A stretch of 64,000 nucleotides of DNA from Microbacterium paraoxydans (GTDB taxonomy: Bacteria > Actinomycetota > Actinomycetes > Actinomycetales > Microbacteriaceae), in contig NZ_LT629770.1 of the NCBI RefSeq assembly GCF_900105335.1, forward strand, positions 1,054,001 to 1,118,000, in the 5' to 3' direction. Within the stretch, counting starts at the first letter, position 1. Every line of letters starts with the position of its first letter. Below the pieces are notes generated by a model. It searched no databases. It was not told the DNA's origin and saw only the letters and a list, made by a program, of their open reading frames with translations. The position numbers were made by a program, and so were the translations under genes. Below, in pieces: positions 50,495-58,630 of the stretch.

Positions 50495-51384
50495 CCGATC
50501 AGACGTCCCGCACCGGGGACCTCGGCCGCGACATCGCCCAGATCGTGCTCTCCTCCCGACCGATCAGCTGGATCAACACCGCCTTCCCCTTCGCCGCCGC
50601 CTACCTGCTGAGCACCAGGGAGATCGACGCGACGTTCGTGATCGGCACGCTGTACTTCCTCGTCCCGTACAACCTCGCCATGTACGGCATCAACGACGTC
50701 TTCGACTACGCCTCCGATCTGGCCAACCCCCGCAAGGGCGGGATCGAGGGCGCCCTGCTGTCCCCGCGGATCCACCGCGCGACGCTGTGGGCGGCGGCGG
50801 TCACGAACGTGCCGTTCCTCGTGTACCTGTTCGCGGTCGGTACCCCGGCATCCTGGCTGTGGCTCGCCGTCAGCGTCTTCGCCGTCCTCGCCTACTCGGC
50901 ACCGGCGCTGCGCTTCAAAGAGCGTCCCTTCCTGGACTCCGTGACCTCGAGCACCCACTTCGTCAGCCCCGCCCTCGTCGGCCTCTCCCTCGCCGGAGCC
51001 CCCGTCACGACGACCGCCGTCCTCGTCCTCGTCGCCTTCTTCCTCTGGGGCATGGCGGCCCACGCCTTCGGCGCCGTGCAGGACATCGGACCCGATCGCG
51101 AGGGCGGCATCTCGTCCATCGCGACCGTGATCGGAGCCAGGGCCACCGTCCGGCTGTCCCTCGTGCTCTGGACGATCGCCGGCGCCGCGATGCTGCTGAC
51201 CCCCTGGCCCGGACCGCTCGCCGCCGTGCTGGCGCTGCCCTACATCGTCAACGCCGCGCCGTGGTGGAACGTCACCGACGAGACCTCGGCCGGCACGAAC
51301 CGCGCCTGGCGCCGGTTCATCGCGCTCAACTACATCGCCGGCTTCCTCGCCACGATGATCCTCATCCTCGCCTGGGTCTCCTGA
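50491..51384 (+). CDS. crtEb: Lycopene elongase (UbiA-type prenyltransferase)
   Basis: The protein has 297 residues and about eight membrane helices. The UbiA Asp-rich motif is YGINDVFDYASDLANPRKGG (NDxxDxxxD). SSTHFVSPALVGLSLAGAPV and the second Asp motif VQDIGPDREGGISSIAT (DxxxD) are present. It attaches C5 units to both ends of lycopene to give the C50 skeleton flavuxanthin. The start overlaps the crtYf stop. With crtYe/Yf it predicts a C50 carotenoid product. Confidence 0.93.
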   Translation: MTDQTSRTGDLGRDIAQIVLSSRPISWINTAFPFAAAYLLSTREIDATFVIGTLYFLVPYNLAMYGINDVFDYASDLANPRKGGIEGALLSPRIHRATLWAAAVTNVPFLVYLFAVGTPASWLWLAVSVFAVLAYSAPALRFKERPFLDSVTSSTHFVSPALVGLSLAGAPVTTTAVLVLVAFFLWGMAAHAFGAVQDIGPDREGGISSIATVIGARATVRLSLVLWTIAGAAMLLTPWPGPLAAVLALPYIVNAAPWWNVTDETSAGTNRAWRRFIALNYIAGFLATMILILAWVS

Positions 51385-51425
51385 CCCGTCGCACCCTCCC
51401 CGACCGCCCGCCTGAAAGGACCCCG

Positions 51426-53612
51426 ATGTCCCGCCCCGCCCCCGCACCGACGCCGCCGACCCGCGAGCGCACCCGCCGCCATTCCTGGCTGCGGGTGTTC
51501 CTGCCCGTCGCCCTCATCCTGGTGTGGCTCGCGGGTGCGTCCTTCGGCGGTCCGCTGTTCGGGAAGGTCGACGAGGTGTCGTCGAACGACCAGACCACCT
51601 ACCTCCCGGAGTCCGCGGACGCCACGACCGTGCAGCAGCTCCTCGGCGAGTTCACCGACAGCGACGCCATCCCGGCGATCGCGGTGTTCACCTCGGAGGA
51701 GGAGCTGACGCCGTCCGAGCTCGAAGCGATCTCCGACGCGGTGGCCGACGCGCCGGACGTGGAGGGCGTCGCGGACGACGTCTCCCCGGCGCTGCCGTCC
51801 GAGGACGGCCGCGCCGTGCAGGCCTTCATCCCGATCGACGGCGACGCCGAGCTCAGCGATGCCACCACCGCTCTCGGCGATGAGCTGCGCGCCGCGGTGC
51901 CGGACGGCATCACGGTCTACATCACCGGTCCTGCGGGCTTCACGGCCGACCTCGCCGCGGGGTTCGCCGGCATCGACGGCTTCCTCCTCGGCGTCGCCCT
52001 GCTCGCCGTGCTCGTGATCCTCGTGCTCGTCTACCGCTCGTTCCTGCTGCCGCTCGTCGTGCTCTCCACGAGCCTGTTCGCCCTGTGCGTCGCGCTCCTC
52101 GTCGTCTGGTGGCTGGCCAAGTGGGAGATCCTGCTGCTCAGCGGGCAGACCCAGGGCATCCTCTTCATCCTCGTGATCGGCGCCGCCACCGACTACGCGC
52201 TGCTCTTCGTCGCGCGGTTCCGGGAGGAGCTGCGGGTCTCGCAGGACAAGGGCGTCGCGCTCCTCGCCGCGTGGAAGGGGTCCGTCGAGCCGATCGTCGC
52301 CTCCGGGGGCACCGTGATCGCGGGACTCCTGTGCCTGCTGCTCAGCGATCTGAAGTCGAACAGCACCCTCGGCCCGGTCGCGGCGATCGGCATCGTGTTC
52401 GCGATGCTGTCCGCGCTCACGCTCCTGCCCTCGCTGCTGCTGCTGTTCGGGCGCGCGGTCTTCTGGCCGCGGCGTCCCCGCTTCGAACCCGCGGTCGTTG
52501 CCGAGGAGCACGGCATGCGCACCACCGGCCTCTGGGCACGACTGTCCGGCCTCATCAAGAAGCGCCCGCGCGTGATCTGGATCGCGACCACGCTCGTCCT
52601 CCTCGCGGGCGCGGCCGGGGTCACCCAGCTGGACGCTCAGGGGGTGCCGCAGTCCGACCTCGTGCTCGGGGCCTCCGAGGCGCGCGACGGCCAGGTCGCG
52701 CTCGGCGAGCACTTCCCCGGCGGCTCGGGGAGCCCGGTCTCCGTGATCGTCGACGAGGACAACCTGCAGGATGCCGCCGACGTGCTCCTCGCGAACGACG
52801 GGATCGACGGGGTGACCGTCACCGCGGCCGACTCGCCGAGCGGATCCGCGCCGGTGACGGCAGACGGGATCACAGCCGTCGGCCCTCCCGGGACCCCGGC
52901 TCCCGAGCCCACGACGGTCGACGGTCAGGTGCTCCTGCAGGCGACGCTGACGGACGCCGCTGACTCTGCGGCCGCGGCCTCCACCGTGCGCGAGCTGCGG
53001 GGAGAGCTCGATGACCTCGGCGCCGTGGTGGGCGGGGTGACGGCCACCTCGATCGATACGAACGACGCGTCCATCCACGACCGCAACCTCATCATCCCGG
53101 TGATCCTCGTCGTGATCATGATCATCCTCATGCTGCTGCTGCGCTCGATCCTCGCGCCGGTGCTGCTGATCCTCACGACGGTGCTGTCCTTCGGTACGGC
53201 CATGGGGGTCTCGGCACTCGTGTTCAACGGCATCTTCGACTTCCCCGGCGCCGATCCCGCCGTCCCGCTCTACGGCTTCGTGTTCCTCGTCGCCCTGGGC
53301 ATCGACTACAACATCTTCCTCATGACGCGGGTGCGGGAGGAGTCGAAGCAGCACGGGACGAGGGAGGGCATCCTGCGCGGGCTCTCGATCACCGGAGGCG
53401 TCATCACCTCCGCGGGCCTGGTGCTGGCGGCGACCTTCGCGGCGCTGTCGGTGATCCCGATCCTCTTCCTCGTGCAGCTCGCGTTCATCGTCGCGTTCGG
53501 AGTGCTGCTGGACACCTTCGTGGTGCGCTCGCTGCTCGTGCCGGCGCTCGCGTACGACATCGGCAAGGCCATCTGGTGGCCGTCGAAGCTCTGGCGGCGC
53601 GGACGCCCCTGA
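51426..53612 (+). CDS. MMPL/RND family transporter of the carotenoid cluster
   Basis: The protein has 728 residues, with twelve membrane helices in two halves of one plus five. Extracytoplasmic domains follow TM1 (residues about 45-185) and TM7 (about 415-555). The MMPL motifs are IGAATDYALLFVARFREEL in the first half and LGIDYNIFLMTRVREE in the second (GxxxDY). An MMPL gene also sits in the crt cluster of Corynebacterium glutamicum, so a role in moving carotenoids or other lipids to the outer surface is likely but unproven. An AAGGA precedes the ATG at 51426. Co-transcribed with crtEb, 41 bases downstream. Confidence 0.9.
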   Translation: MSRPAPAPTPPTRERTRRHSWLRVFLPVALILVWLAGASFGGPLFGKVDEVSSNDQTTYLPESADATTVQQLLGEFTDSDAIPAIAVFTSEEELTPSELEAISDAVADAPDVEGVADDVSPALPSEDGRAVQAFIPIDGDAELSDATTALGDELRAAVPDGITVYITGPAGFTADLAAGFAGIDGFLLGVALLAVLVILVLVYRSFLLPLVVLSTSLFALCVALLVVWWLAKWEILLLSGQTQGILFILVIGAATDYALLFVARFREELRVSQDKGVALLAAWKGSVEPIVASGGTVIAGLLCLLLSDLKSNSTLGPVAAIGIVFAMLSALTLLPSLLLLFGRAVFWPRRPRFEPAVVAEEHGMRTTGLWARLSGLIKKRPRVIWIATTLVLLAGAAGVTQLDAQGVPQSDLVLGASEARDGQVALGEHFPGGSGSPVSVIVDEDNLQDAADVLLANDGIDGVTVTAADSPSGSAPVTADGITAVGPPGTPAPEPTTVDGQVLLQATLTDAADSAAAASTVRELRGELDDLGAVVGGVTATSIDTNDASIHDRNLIIPVILVVIMIILMLLLRSILAPVLLILTTVLSFGTAMGVSALVFNGIFDFPGADPAVPLYGFVFLVALGIDYNIFLMTRVREESKQHGTREGILRGLSITGGVITSAGLVLAATFAALSVIPILFLVQLAFIVAFGVLLDTFVVRSLLVPALAYDIGKAIWWPSKLWRRGRP

Positions 53613-53630
53613 CGCGTGCGGAAGCGGGAG

Positions 53631-53704
53631 TGCCCTCGACAGGATTCGAACCTGCGACCTGCCCTTTAGGAGAGGGCTGCTCTATCCTGCTGAGCTACGA
53701 GGGC
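53631..53704 (-). tRNA. tRNA-Arg (anticodon CCT)
   Basis: Seventy-four bases fold as a cloverleaf: acceptor GCCCTCG/CGAGGGC, D arm GCTC/GAGC, anticodon stem GCCCT/AGGGC with loop CTCCTAA (anticodon CCT, reading AGG), T arm with loop TTCGAAT, discriminator A. CCA is not encoded. A -10-like TAGACT lies ten bases before the 5' end, inside the loop of a 13-bp inverted repeat. Confidence 0.95.
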
Positions 53705-53740
53705 GCGCAACCCAGTCTACGGGACCAGGGTTGCGCGCCC
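53701..53740. repeat. 13-bp inverted repeat flanking the tRNA promoter
   Basis: GGGCGCGCAACCC (53701-53713) and GGGTTGCGCGCCC (53728-53740) are perfectly complementary. On the minus strand the repeat would terminate the HNH mRNA 12 bases past its stop. The left arm includes the first four bases of tRNA-Arg, and the loop holds TAGACT (53714-53719), a -10 box for the tRNA. Confidence 0.75.
53714..53719 (-). promoter_or_regulatory. Probable -10 box of tRNA-Arg
   Basis: TAGACT on the minus strand puts the expected transcription start about three bases before the mature tRNA 5' end. No clear -35. Confidence 0.5.
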
Positions 53741-53752
53741 TCGCGCCGTCCG

Positions 53753-54250
53753 TCACGCGGCGAGGGCGAGGTAGGGTTCCCACCGAGGATCGCTGCGCTC
53801 CACCCCGCGTACCGTCCATGCCGTTCCGTGCGGCGGTCGCGGCGTGAACCGCAGCTGCCACCGCATCTCCTGCGGGGTGCGGTTGCTCTTGAGGTTGTTG
53901 CAGCGCAGGCAGCACGCGACGAGGTTCTCCCAGGAGTCCGCGCCGCCACGCGACCGTGGCAGGACGTGGTCGATGGTCGCAGCGGCCTTGCCGCAGTATC
54001 CGCAGCGATGCCCGTCACGCCGCAGCACGCCACGTCGCGTGACCGGCACGCGACGGCTGAGGGGGACGCGCACGTAGCGGGAGAGGATGATCACCGCCGG
54101 GCGATCGTAGACGCCGTGGGTACCCCAGACAGGGTCGTCCTCGACTCTCTCGATGACCGTCGCCTTGTCGTTCATCACCAGGACGAGGGCTCTCTTGAAG
54201 GACACGATCGCCAGCGGCTCGTATCCGGCGTTCAGGACCAGTGTGCGCAT
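53753..54250 (-). CDS. HNH endonuclease
   Basis: The protein has 165 residues. The N-terminal MRTLVLNAGYEPLAIVSFKRAL opening (by its first residues) belongs to a family conserved across actinobacteria. The HNH core: zinc knuckles CGYCG and CLRCNNLKSNRTP, with IDHVLPRSRGGADSWENLVACC giving the catalytic His and Asn. The biological role of this family is unknown. The ATG at 54250 has GAGAGGATG upstream. I find no TANNNT box in the 90 bases before it; its mRNA may come from read-through of the leader ORF and hairpin at 54344-54462. Confidence 0.88.
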   Translation of the reverse strand: MRTLVLNAGYEPLAIVSFKRALVLVMNDKATVIERVEDDPVWGTHGVYDRPAVIILSRYVRVPLSRRVPVTRRGVLRRDGHRCGYCGKAAATIDHVLPRSRGGADSWENLVACCLRCNNLKSNRTPQEMRWQLRFTPRPPHGTAWTVRGVERSDPRWEPYLALAA

Positions 54251-54343
54251 TCGTCATCCTCTCGATCCGCCGGGACGGCTTCCCGGCACTCTCGACTCAC
54301 ACGACGTCGTGCAGGAGGAAGAGTGTTCGCAGGGACGAAAAAA

Positions 54344-54365
54344 GGCGCCGTCTACAGACGGCGCC
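54344..54365 (-). terminator. Intrinsic terminator/attenuator upstream of the HNH gene
   Basis: Ten-base arms GGCGCCGTCT (54344-54353) and AGACGGCGCC (54356-54365). On the minus strand it is followed by TTTTTT (54338-54343), a classic terminator. The stop codon of the 36-codon ORF (54352-54354) lies at the top of the stem. Confidence 0.88.
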
Positions 54366-54462
54366 TCTCGCGCGCGGCAGCACCGCGGCATCCCTGCGGG
54401 CAATGCCGAAGGACGTGACGACCGAGAGCGTCCATGGTTCGGATGCTCGGTGTTCGCTCCAT
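54352..54462 (-). CDS. Short arginine-rich ORF, candidate leader peptide
   Basis: Thirty-six residues, starting MERTPSIRTMDALGRHVLRH and ending RERRRL. Eleven are Arg or Lys-like basics, including an AGG codon five codons before the stop. Support for expression: the RBS GGGAGAGG lies just upstream of the ATG, and a -10 box TAGCCT (minus strand, 54494-54499) lies about 30 bases upstream. A terminator hairpin overlaps the stop codon. This looks like a leader-peptide/attenuator unit ahead of the HNH endonuclease gene. Alternatively it encodes a free-standing small protein. No family recognised. Confidence 0.55.
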   Translation of the reverse strand: MERTPSIRTMDALGRHVLRHCPQGCRGAAARERRRL

Positions 54463-54493
54463 CAGCCTCTCCCGTCTGTATGACGACGGGTTC

Positions 54494-54499
54494 AGGCTA
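54494..54499 (-). promoter_or_regulatory. -10 box of the short leader ORF
   Basis: TAGCCT on the minus strand, with the predicted start near 54487 and a leader of about 25 bases carrying the RBS. The rest of 54251-54557 outside the short ORF and its hairpin shows a 12-bp palindrome CACGACGTCGTG (54300-54311) and a CCGGGA/TCCCGG pair near the HNH RBS, and no other gene. Confidence 0.5.
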
Positions 54500-54557
54500 A
54501 CCCATCCCGCGAGGACCGAGGCGAAACGGGAGATGAATGCTCGAGAACGTGTCCCGC

Positions 54558-55391
54558 TCAGCCGGCGTTGACGGAGAGCCAGGACATCGGCTCGACCAGA
54601 CCGCCGTTGATCCAGACCTCGAAGTGGAGGTGGTTCGCGGTCGACCGGCCCGTGCTGCCGACGTAGCCGATCAGCTGCCCGGCGGCGACGGTCTGGCCGG
54701 CCTGCACCTGGCGCGACCCGTAGAGCATGTGGCCGTACGTGGTCTGGACCTGCTGTCCGCCCACGACGCTGTCCAGCATGACGGCGACGCCGTAGCCGCC
54801 GATGCTCTCGGCCGAGGCGCGCACGACGCCTGCGGCGGCGGCATAGATCGGCGTACCGGCCGGCGCGAGCATGTCGGCGCCGTTGTGGCCGCCGCCGACG
54901 GTACGGCTGACGTTCCACGAGCCGAGCGGCAAGGGGTAGCGGACCTGGCCGGAGCCGGGGGCGACGAGCGCGTAGCCGGACGTGTTGAAGGTGCCTGAGG
55001 ACGGCGCGGACGCTGAGGCGGACGCGGTGGCAGCAGCGGCACGGGCCGCGGCGGCGGCCGCTTCTTCTGCCTTCTTCTTCTCGATCTCCTCCGGCGTGGT
55101 CGCGCTGAAGGCGCCACGGACGAGCGGAGCCGCCGTGGCCTCCGATGCGACGACGAGCGACTGAGCGTCGACCGCGGCGAGCTGCTGCACGGTCTGCGCC
55201 GTGGCGTCCGTCGGCTTCGAGGCCGCGTAGGCGGGGAGCGCGACGGCGGCGACGAGAGCACCGACGGCACCGAAGATCGCCACCGACCGGAGAGGGGCTG
55301 CGATCTTCCGAGCACTGACCCTGGCACCGGTGCGCCGGGCGGGTACTCGATCTTCAGATGTCTTCGCGGTCGGTTCGATGTCTGCGGCCAA
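54558..55391 (-). CDS. M23 family metallopeptidase (secreted, peptidoglycan hydrolase)
   Basis: The protein has 277 residues. An N-terminal basic segment is followed by a hydrophobic signal or anchor (SVAIFGAVGALVAAVALPAYAA). An Ala-rich helical region (EEIEKKKAEEAAAAAARAAA) leads to the M23 domain, with zinc motifs HNGADMLAPAG (HxxxD) and ANHLHFEVW (HxH). It probably cuts peptidoglycan cross-links in the wall. TTG at 55391 is taken as start because CAGGAGGACC sits eight bases upstream. The longer frame to ATG 55484 runs through a structured leader and its residues look non-coding. Confidence 0.85.
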   Translation of the reverse strand: MAADIEPTAKTSEDRVPARRTGARVSARKIAAPLRSVAIFGAVGALVAAVALPAYAASKPTDATAQTVQQLAAVDAQSLVVASEATAAPLVRGAFSATTPEEIEKKKAEEAAAAAARAAAATASASASAPSSGTFNTSGYALVAPGSGQVRYPLPLGSWNVSRTVGGGHNGADMLAPAGTPIYAAAAGVVRASAESIGGYGVAVMLDSVVGGQQVQTTYGHMLYGSRQVQAGQTVAAGQLIGYVGSTGRSTANHLHFEVWINGGLVEPMSWLSVNAG

Positions 55392-55399
55392 AACGTGGT

Positions 55400-55570
55400 C
55401 CTCCTGAGCCTTCGCACCTCGGGTGGCGCTGGCTCGTCGGCCTCTGCCCGAGGGCAGAGATGCACTGCTCGGGTTCGAGCGCATCCCTCTCGGGAAGACG
55501 ACGAGCCGGAAGGCGGATCTTCGCGGTTCGCCCCCAGCGGGCTTCTTCGCTGAGGACCTGACCGAGGTTA
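55400..55570 (-). ncRNA. Structured 5' leader, candidate c-di-AMP (ydaO-type) riboswitch
   Basis: On the minus strand this leader contains CTGGGGGCGAACCGCG (near 55522-55538) and CTCGAACCCGAGC (near 55469-55481), resembling conserved GGGG-GAACC and GAACCCG elements of ydaO. Helices I can pair: GGCTCGTCG (55499-55507) with CGACGAGCC (55431-55439), hairpin CTCTGCC/GGCAGAG (55442-55459), and GATGC/GCATC around GCTCG/CGAGC. In actinobacteria such leaders precede wall hydrolases (Rpf, NlpC, M23). The CAGCUAACC element is not evident, so the class is uncertain. Confidence 0.55.
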
Positions 55571-55625
55571 CCGGAAGATAACGATCATGTCACCCTGGGA
55601 AACTGACAATCCTCGGTGAGGGTTT

Positions 55626-56327
55626 TCAGGCCGGTTCGCCGACGAGGAAGATGTGCGAGGCCAGCTCCACCGGAAGCTCCAGGCCCTCCTCCTTGCCGTC
55701 CATCTGGATGAGCACGTAGCCCTCGTTGAAGCGGAAGTCTCCGCGCGCACCCGGGACGACGCCCGCGTCACGCAGCTGCTCCAGCAGTTCGGGGTCGACC
55801 TGGGCCGGCTCGGCGAGACGGCGGACGGTCCCCTCGACCGGCTCGCCCGCGGCATTCAGCCGCTGCACGAGGCCGATGACACCCTCGTCGAAGGTGCGGG
55901 CGGGAAGGTCGCCGAGCTGGTCGAGGCCCGGGATCGGGTTGCCGTACGGCGACTCGGTGGGGTGACCGAGCAGCTCGACGAGACGGCGCTCGACCTGCTC
56001 GCTCATGACGTGCTCCCAGCGACAGGCCTCCTCGTGGACGAACGCCCAGTCCAGCCCGATCACGTCGGACAGCAGGCGCTCGGCGAGGCGATGCTTGCGC
56101 ATGACGTCGACGGCCTTGCGACGTCCGGCGTCGGTGAGCTCGAGCGTGCGGTCTTCGGACACCACGACGAGGCCGTCCCGTTCCATGCGTCCGACGGTCT
56201 GCGAGACGGTGGGACCGGAGTGGCCGAGGCGCTCCGAGATGCGCGCCCGCAGCGGCACGATGTTCTCCTCCTCGAGCTCGAGGATGGTGCGGAGATACAT
56301 CTCCGTGGTGTCGATCAGATCCGTCAT
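55626..56327 (-). CDS. ideR: Iron-dependent repressor, IdeR/DtxR family
   Basis: The protein has 233 residues. N-terminal winged helix: ARISERLGHSGPTVSQTVGRMERDGL. Both metal sites are intact with DtxR numbering: Met10, Cys102, Glu105, His106 (CRWEHVMSE) and His79, Glu83, His98. The signature GHPTESPYGNPIPG and a C-terminal SH3-like domain (LELPVELASHIFLVGEPA) complete it. It represses iron uptake when Fe(II) is bound. A DtxR-type box lies in its own promoter. The RBS GGAGGG is five bases before the ATG. Confidence 0.93.
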   Translation of the reverse strand: MTDLIDTTEMYLRTILELEEENIVPLRARISERLGHSGPTVSQTVGRMERDGLVVVSEDRTLELTDAGRRKAVDVMRKHRLAERLLSDVIGLDWAFVHEEACRWEHVMSEQVERRLVELLGHPTESPYGNPIPGLDQLGDLPARTFDEGVIGLVQRLNAAGEPVEGTVRRLAEPAQVDPELLEQLRDAGVVPGARGDFRFNEGYVLIQMDGKEEGLELPVELASHIFLVGEPA

Positions 56328-56345
56328 GTGGCCCTCCGAAAGTTC

Positions 56346-56358
56346 TTAGGCAAGCCTA
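56346..56358. promoter_or_regulatory. DtxR/IdeR-type iron box upstream of ideR
   Basis: TTAGGCAAGCCTA, a 13-base palindrome with one central base, matches the core of the 19-bp DtxR consensus (TTAGGTTAGCCTAACCTAA). On the minus strand it overlaps a TAGGCT -10 box, 19 bases before the ideR start, so autoregulation is likely. Confidence 0.75.
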
Positions 56359-56419
56359 CATTCCTCCGGCGACATCGGACGGGGCGGGGGCGGGAGGGAC
56401 GGCGGCGCGATCCCCCTAG

Positions 56420-57541
<1,122 letters not shown>

Positions 57542-57550
57542 CCGCCCGGC

Positions 57551-58153
57551 TCACTCCTCTTCGTCGCCGGCGTCCGCATCGCGGGCGTCGGCGTCGTCGT
57601 CTTCGGAGTCCTCTGCCTCGTCGTCCTCGTCGACGTCGTCGCCGGACGCGTCCTCCTCATCGGAGTCGTCGAGCTCGTCGATGTCCACGCCGTCGAGATC
57701 GCCGGCGTGGAGGATGTCCGAGCCATCCTCATCGAGCTCGTCATCGTCGATGCCGTCGTCGAGGTCGCCGTCCTCGTCGTCCCCGTCAGCGTCCTCGTCC
57801 TCACCGCCGGCTGCCGCGGCCTCGGCCAGCTCGGCCTGGTGCGCACGGTACTCGGCGAGGCGCTCCGCCCACGGGACCCATTCCGGGGCCAGGAGCGCTC
57901 CGTCGCCGGGGAGCAGCTCGACCTCGAGGACGGTCGGCTCCTCGTCGTCGACCCGAGCGACCGTCACGGTCCAGTACCAGCCCGGGTAGCCGGGGAGACG
58001 GTTCTCGAACCGCAGCGAGACGGATCCGTCGTCCTCCGGCGTGAAACCCGCAGCCGGCCCGATCGTGGCGGCGGGAGTGATCTCACGCAGTGCGGAGAGC
58101 GCGAGGTCATGCGCCTCGATGAGACGCGCGTCGGCGTCAGGCTTCGAGGTCAT
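57551..58153 (-). CDS. DUF3027-type protein with acidic tail
   Basis: The protein has 200 residues. The folded part (residues 1-110) includes LALSALREITPAATIGPA, LPGYPGWYWTVTVARVD and LLPGDGALLAPEWVPWAERLAEY, conserved in actinobacteria (DUF3027). The last 85 residues are almost all Asp/Glu/Gly/Ser, with strings such as EEEDD-like runs. Function unknown. The ATG at 58153 lies within the 3' end of the cold-shock-domain gene (17-base overlap), as commonly seen for this pair. Confidence 0.82.
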   Translation of the reverse strand: MTSKPDADARLIEAHDLALSALREITPAATIGPAAGFTPEDDGSVSLRFENRLPGYPGWYWTVTVARVDDEEPTVLEVELLPGDGALLAPEWVPWAERLAEYRAHQAELAEAAAAGGEDEDADGDDEDGDLDDGIDDDELDEDGSDILHAGDLDGVDIDELDDSDEEDASGDDVDEDDEAEDSEDDDADARDADAGDEEE

Positions 58154-58517
58154 CGGCGACCTTGCGCAGGACGGCCGCGATCTTGCGACCATGGCTGGAG
58201 GAAGGGTAGCGGCCGCGGCGCAGATCGCCGCCGATGCCATCGAGGAGCTTCACGAGGTCCTCGATGATGATCGCCATGTCGTCGGCGGGCTTGCGCTTCG
58301 CCTTCGCCAGGCTGGGCGGCGCTTCGAGCACGCGCACCGACAGTGCCTGGAGGCCGCGCTTGCCGTCGGCCACGCCGAACTCCACGCGTGCACCGGCCTT
58401 CACGGCGGTGCCTGCCGGCATCGCGGAGGCGTGCAGGAAGACGTCCTGGCCGTCATCGCTGGCGATGAAGCCGAAACCCTTGTCTTCGTCGTAGAACCTG
58501 ACCTTGCCGGTGGGCAT
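58137..58517 (-). CDS. Cold-shock domain protein with C-terminal extension
   Basis: The protein has 126 residues. Residues 1-67 are a CSD: GKVRFYDEDKGFGFI (RNP1-like) and DVFLHASAM (RNP2-like), the nucleic-acid-binding motifs. The extension (residues about 75-126) is helical and basic (KRKPADDMAIIIEDLVKLLD; HGRKIAAVLRKVADDL). It probably binds single-stranded RNA or DNA. GAGGTTC lies upstream of the ATG. Overlaps the DUF3027 gene, which is likely co-translated. Confidence 0.9.
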   Translation of the reverse strand: MPTGKVRFYDEDKGFGFIASDDGQDVFLHASAMPAGTAVKAGARVEFGVADGKRGLQALSVRVLEAPPSLAKAKRKPADDMAIIIEDLVKLLDGIGGDLRRGRYPSSSHGRKIAAVLRKVADDLEA

Positions 58518-58630
58518 GGGAGAACCTCGCTGGATCGAATGCTGACGGAGCGCGCTCGTGCGCGTGCCCCCAGCCTACCGGTCACGCGCGGAACGGAACC
58601 GCTCCCGCGCGTGCGAGTAGGCTGGGGCCG

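Noticed and set aside
54338..54365. Insertion-sequence end (inverted repeat with A-run)
   Set aside because: The hairpin plus T-run on the minus strand is a standard terminator and no transposase is nearby.
55392..55484. ATG at 55484 as start of the M23 peptidase
   Set aside because: No good RBS, the extra 31 residues look non-coding and lie on paired RNA elements, and TTG 55391 has an AGGAGG at proper spacing.
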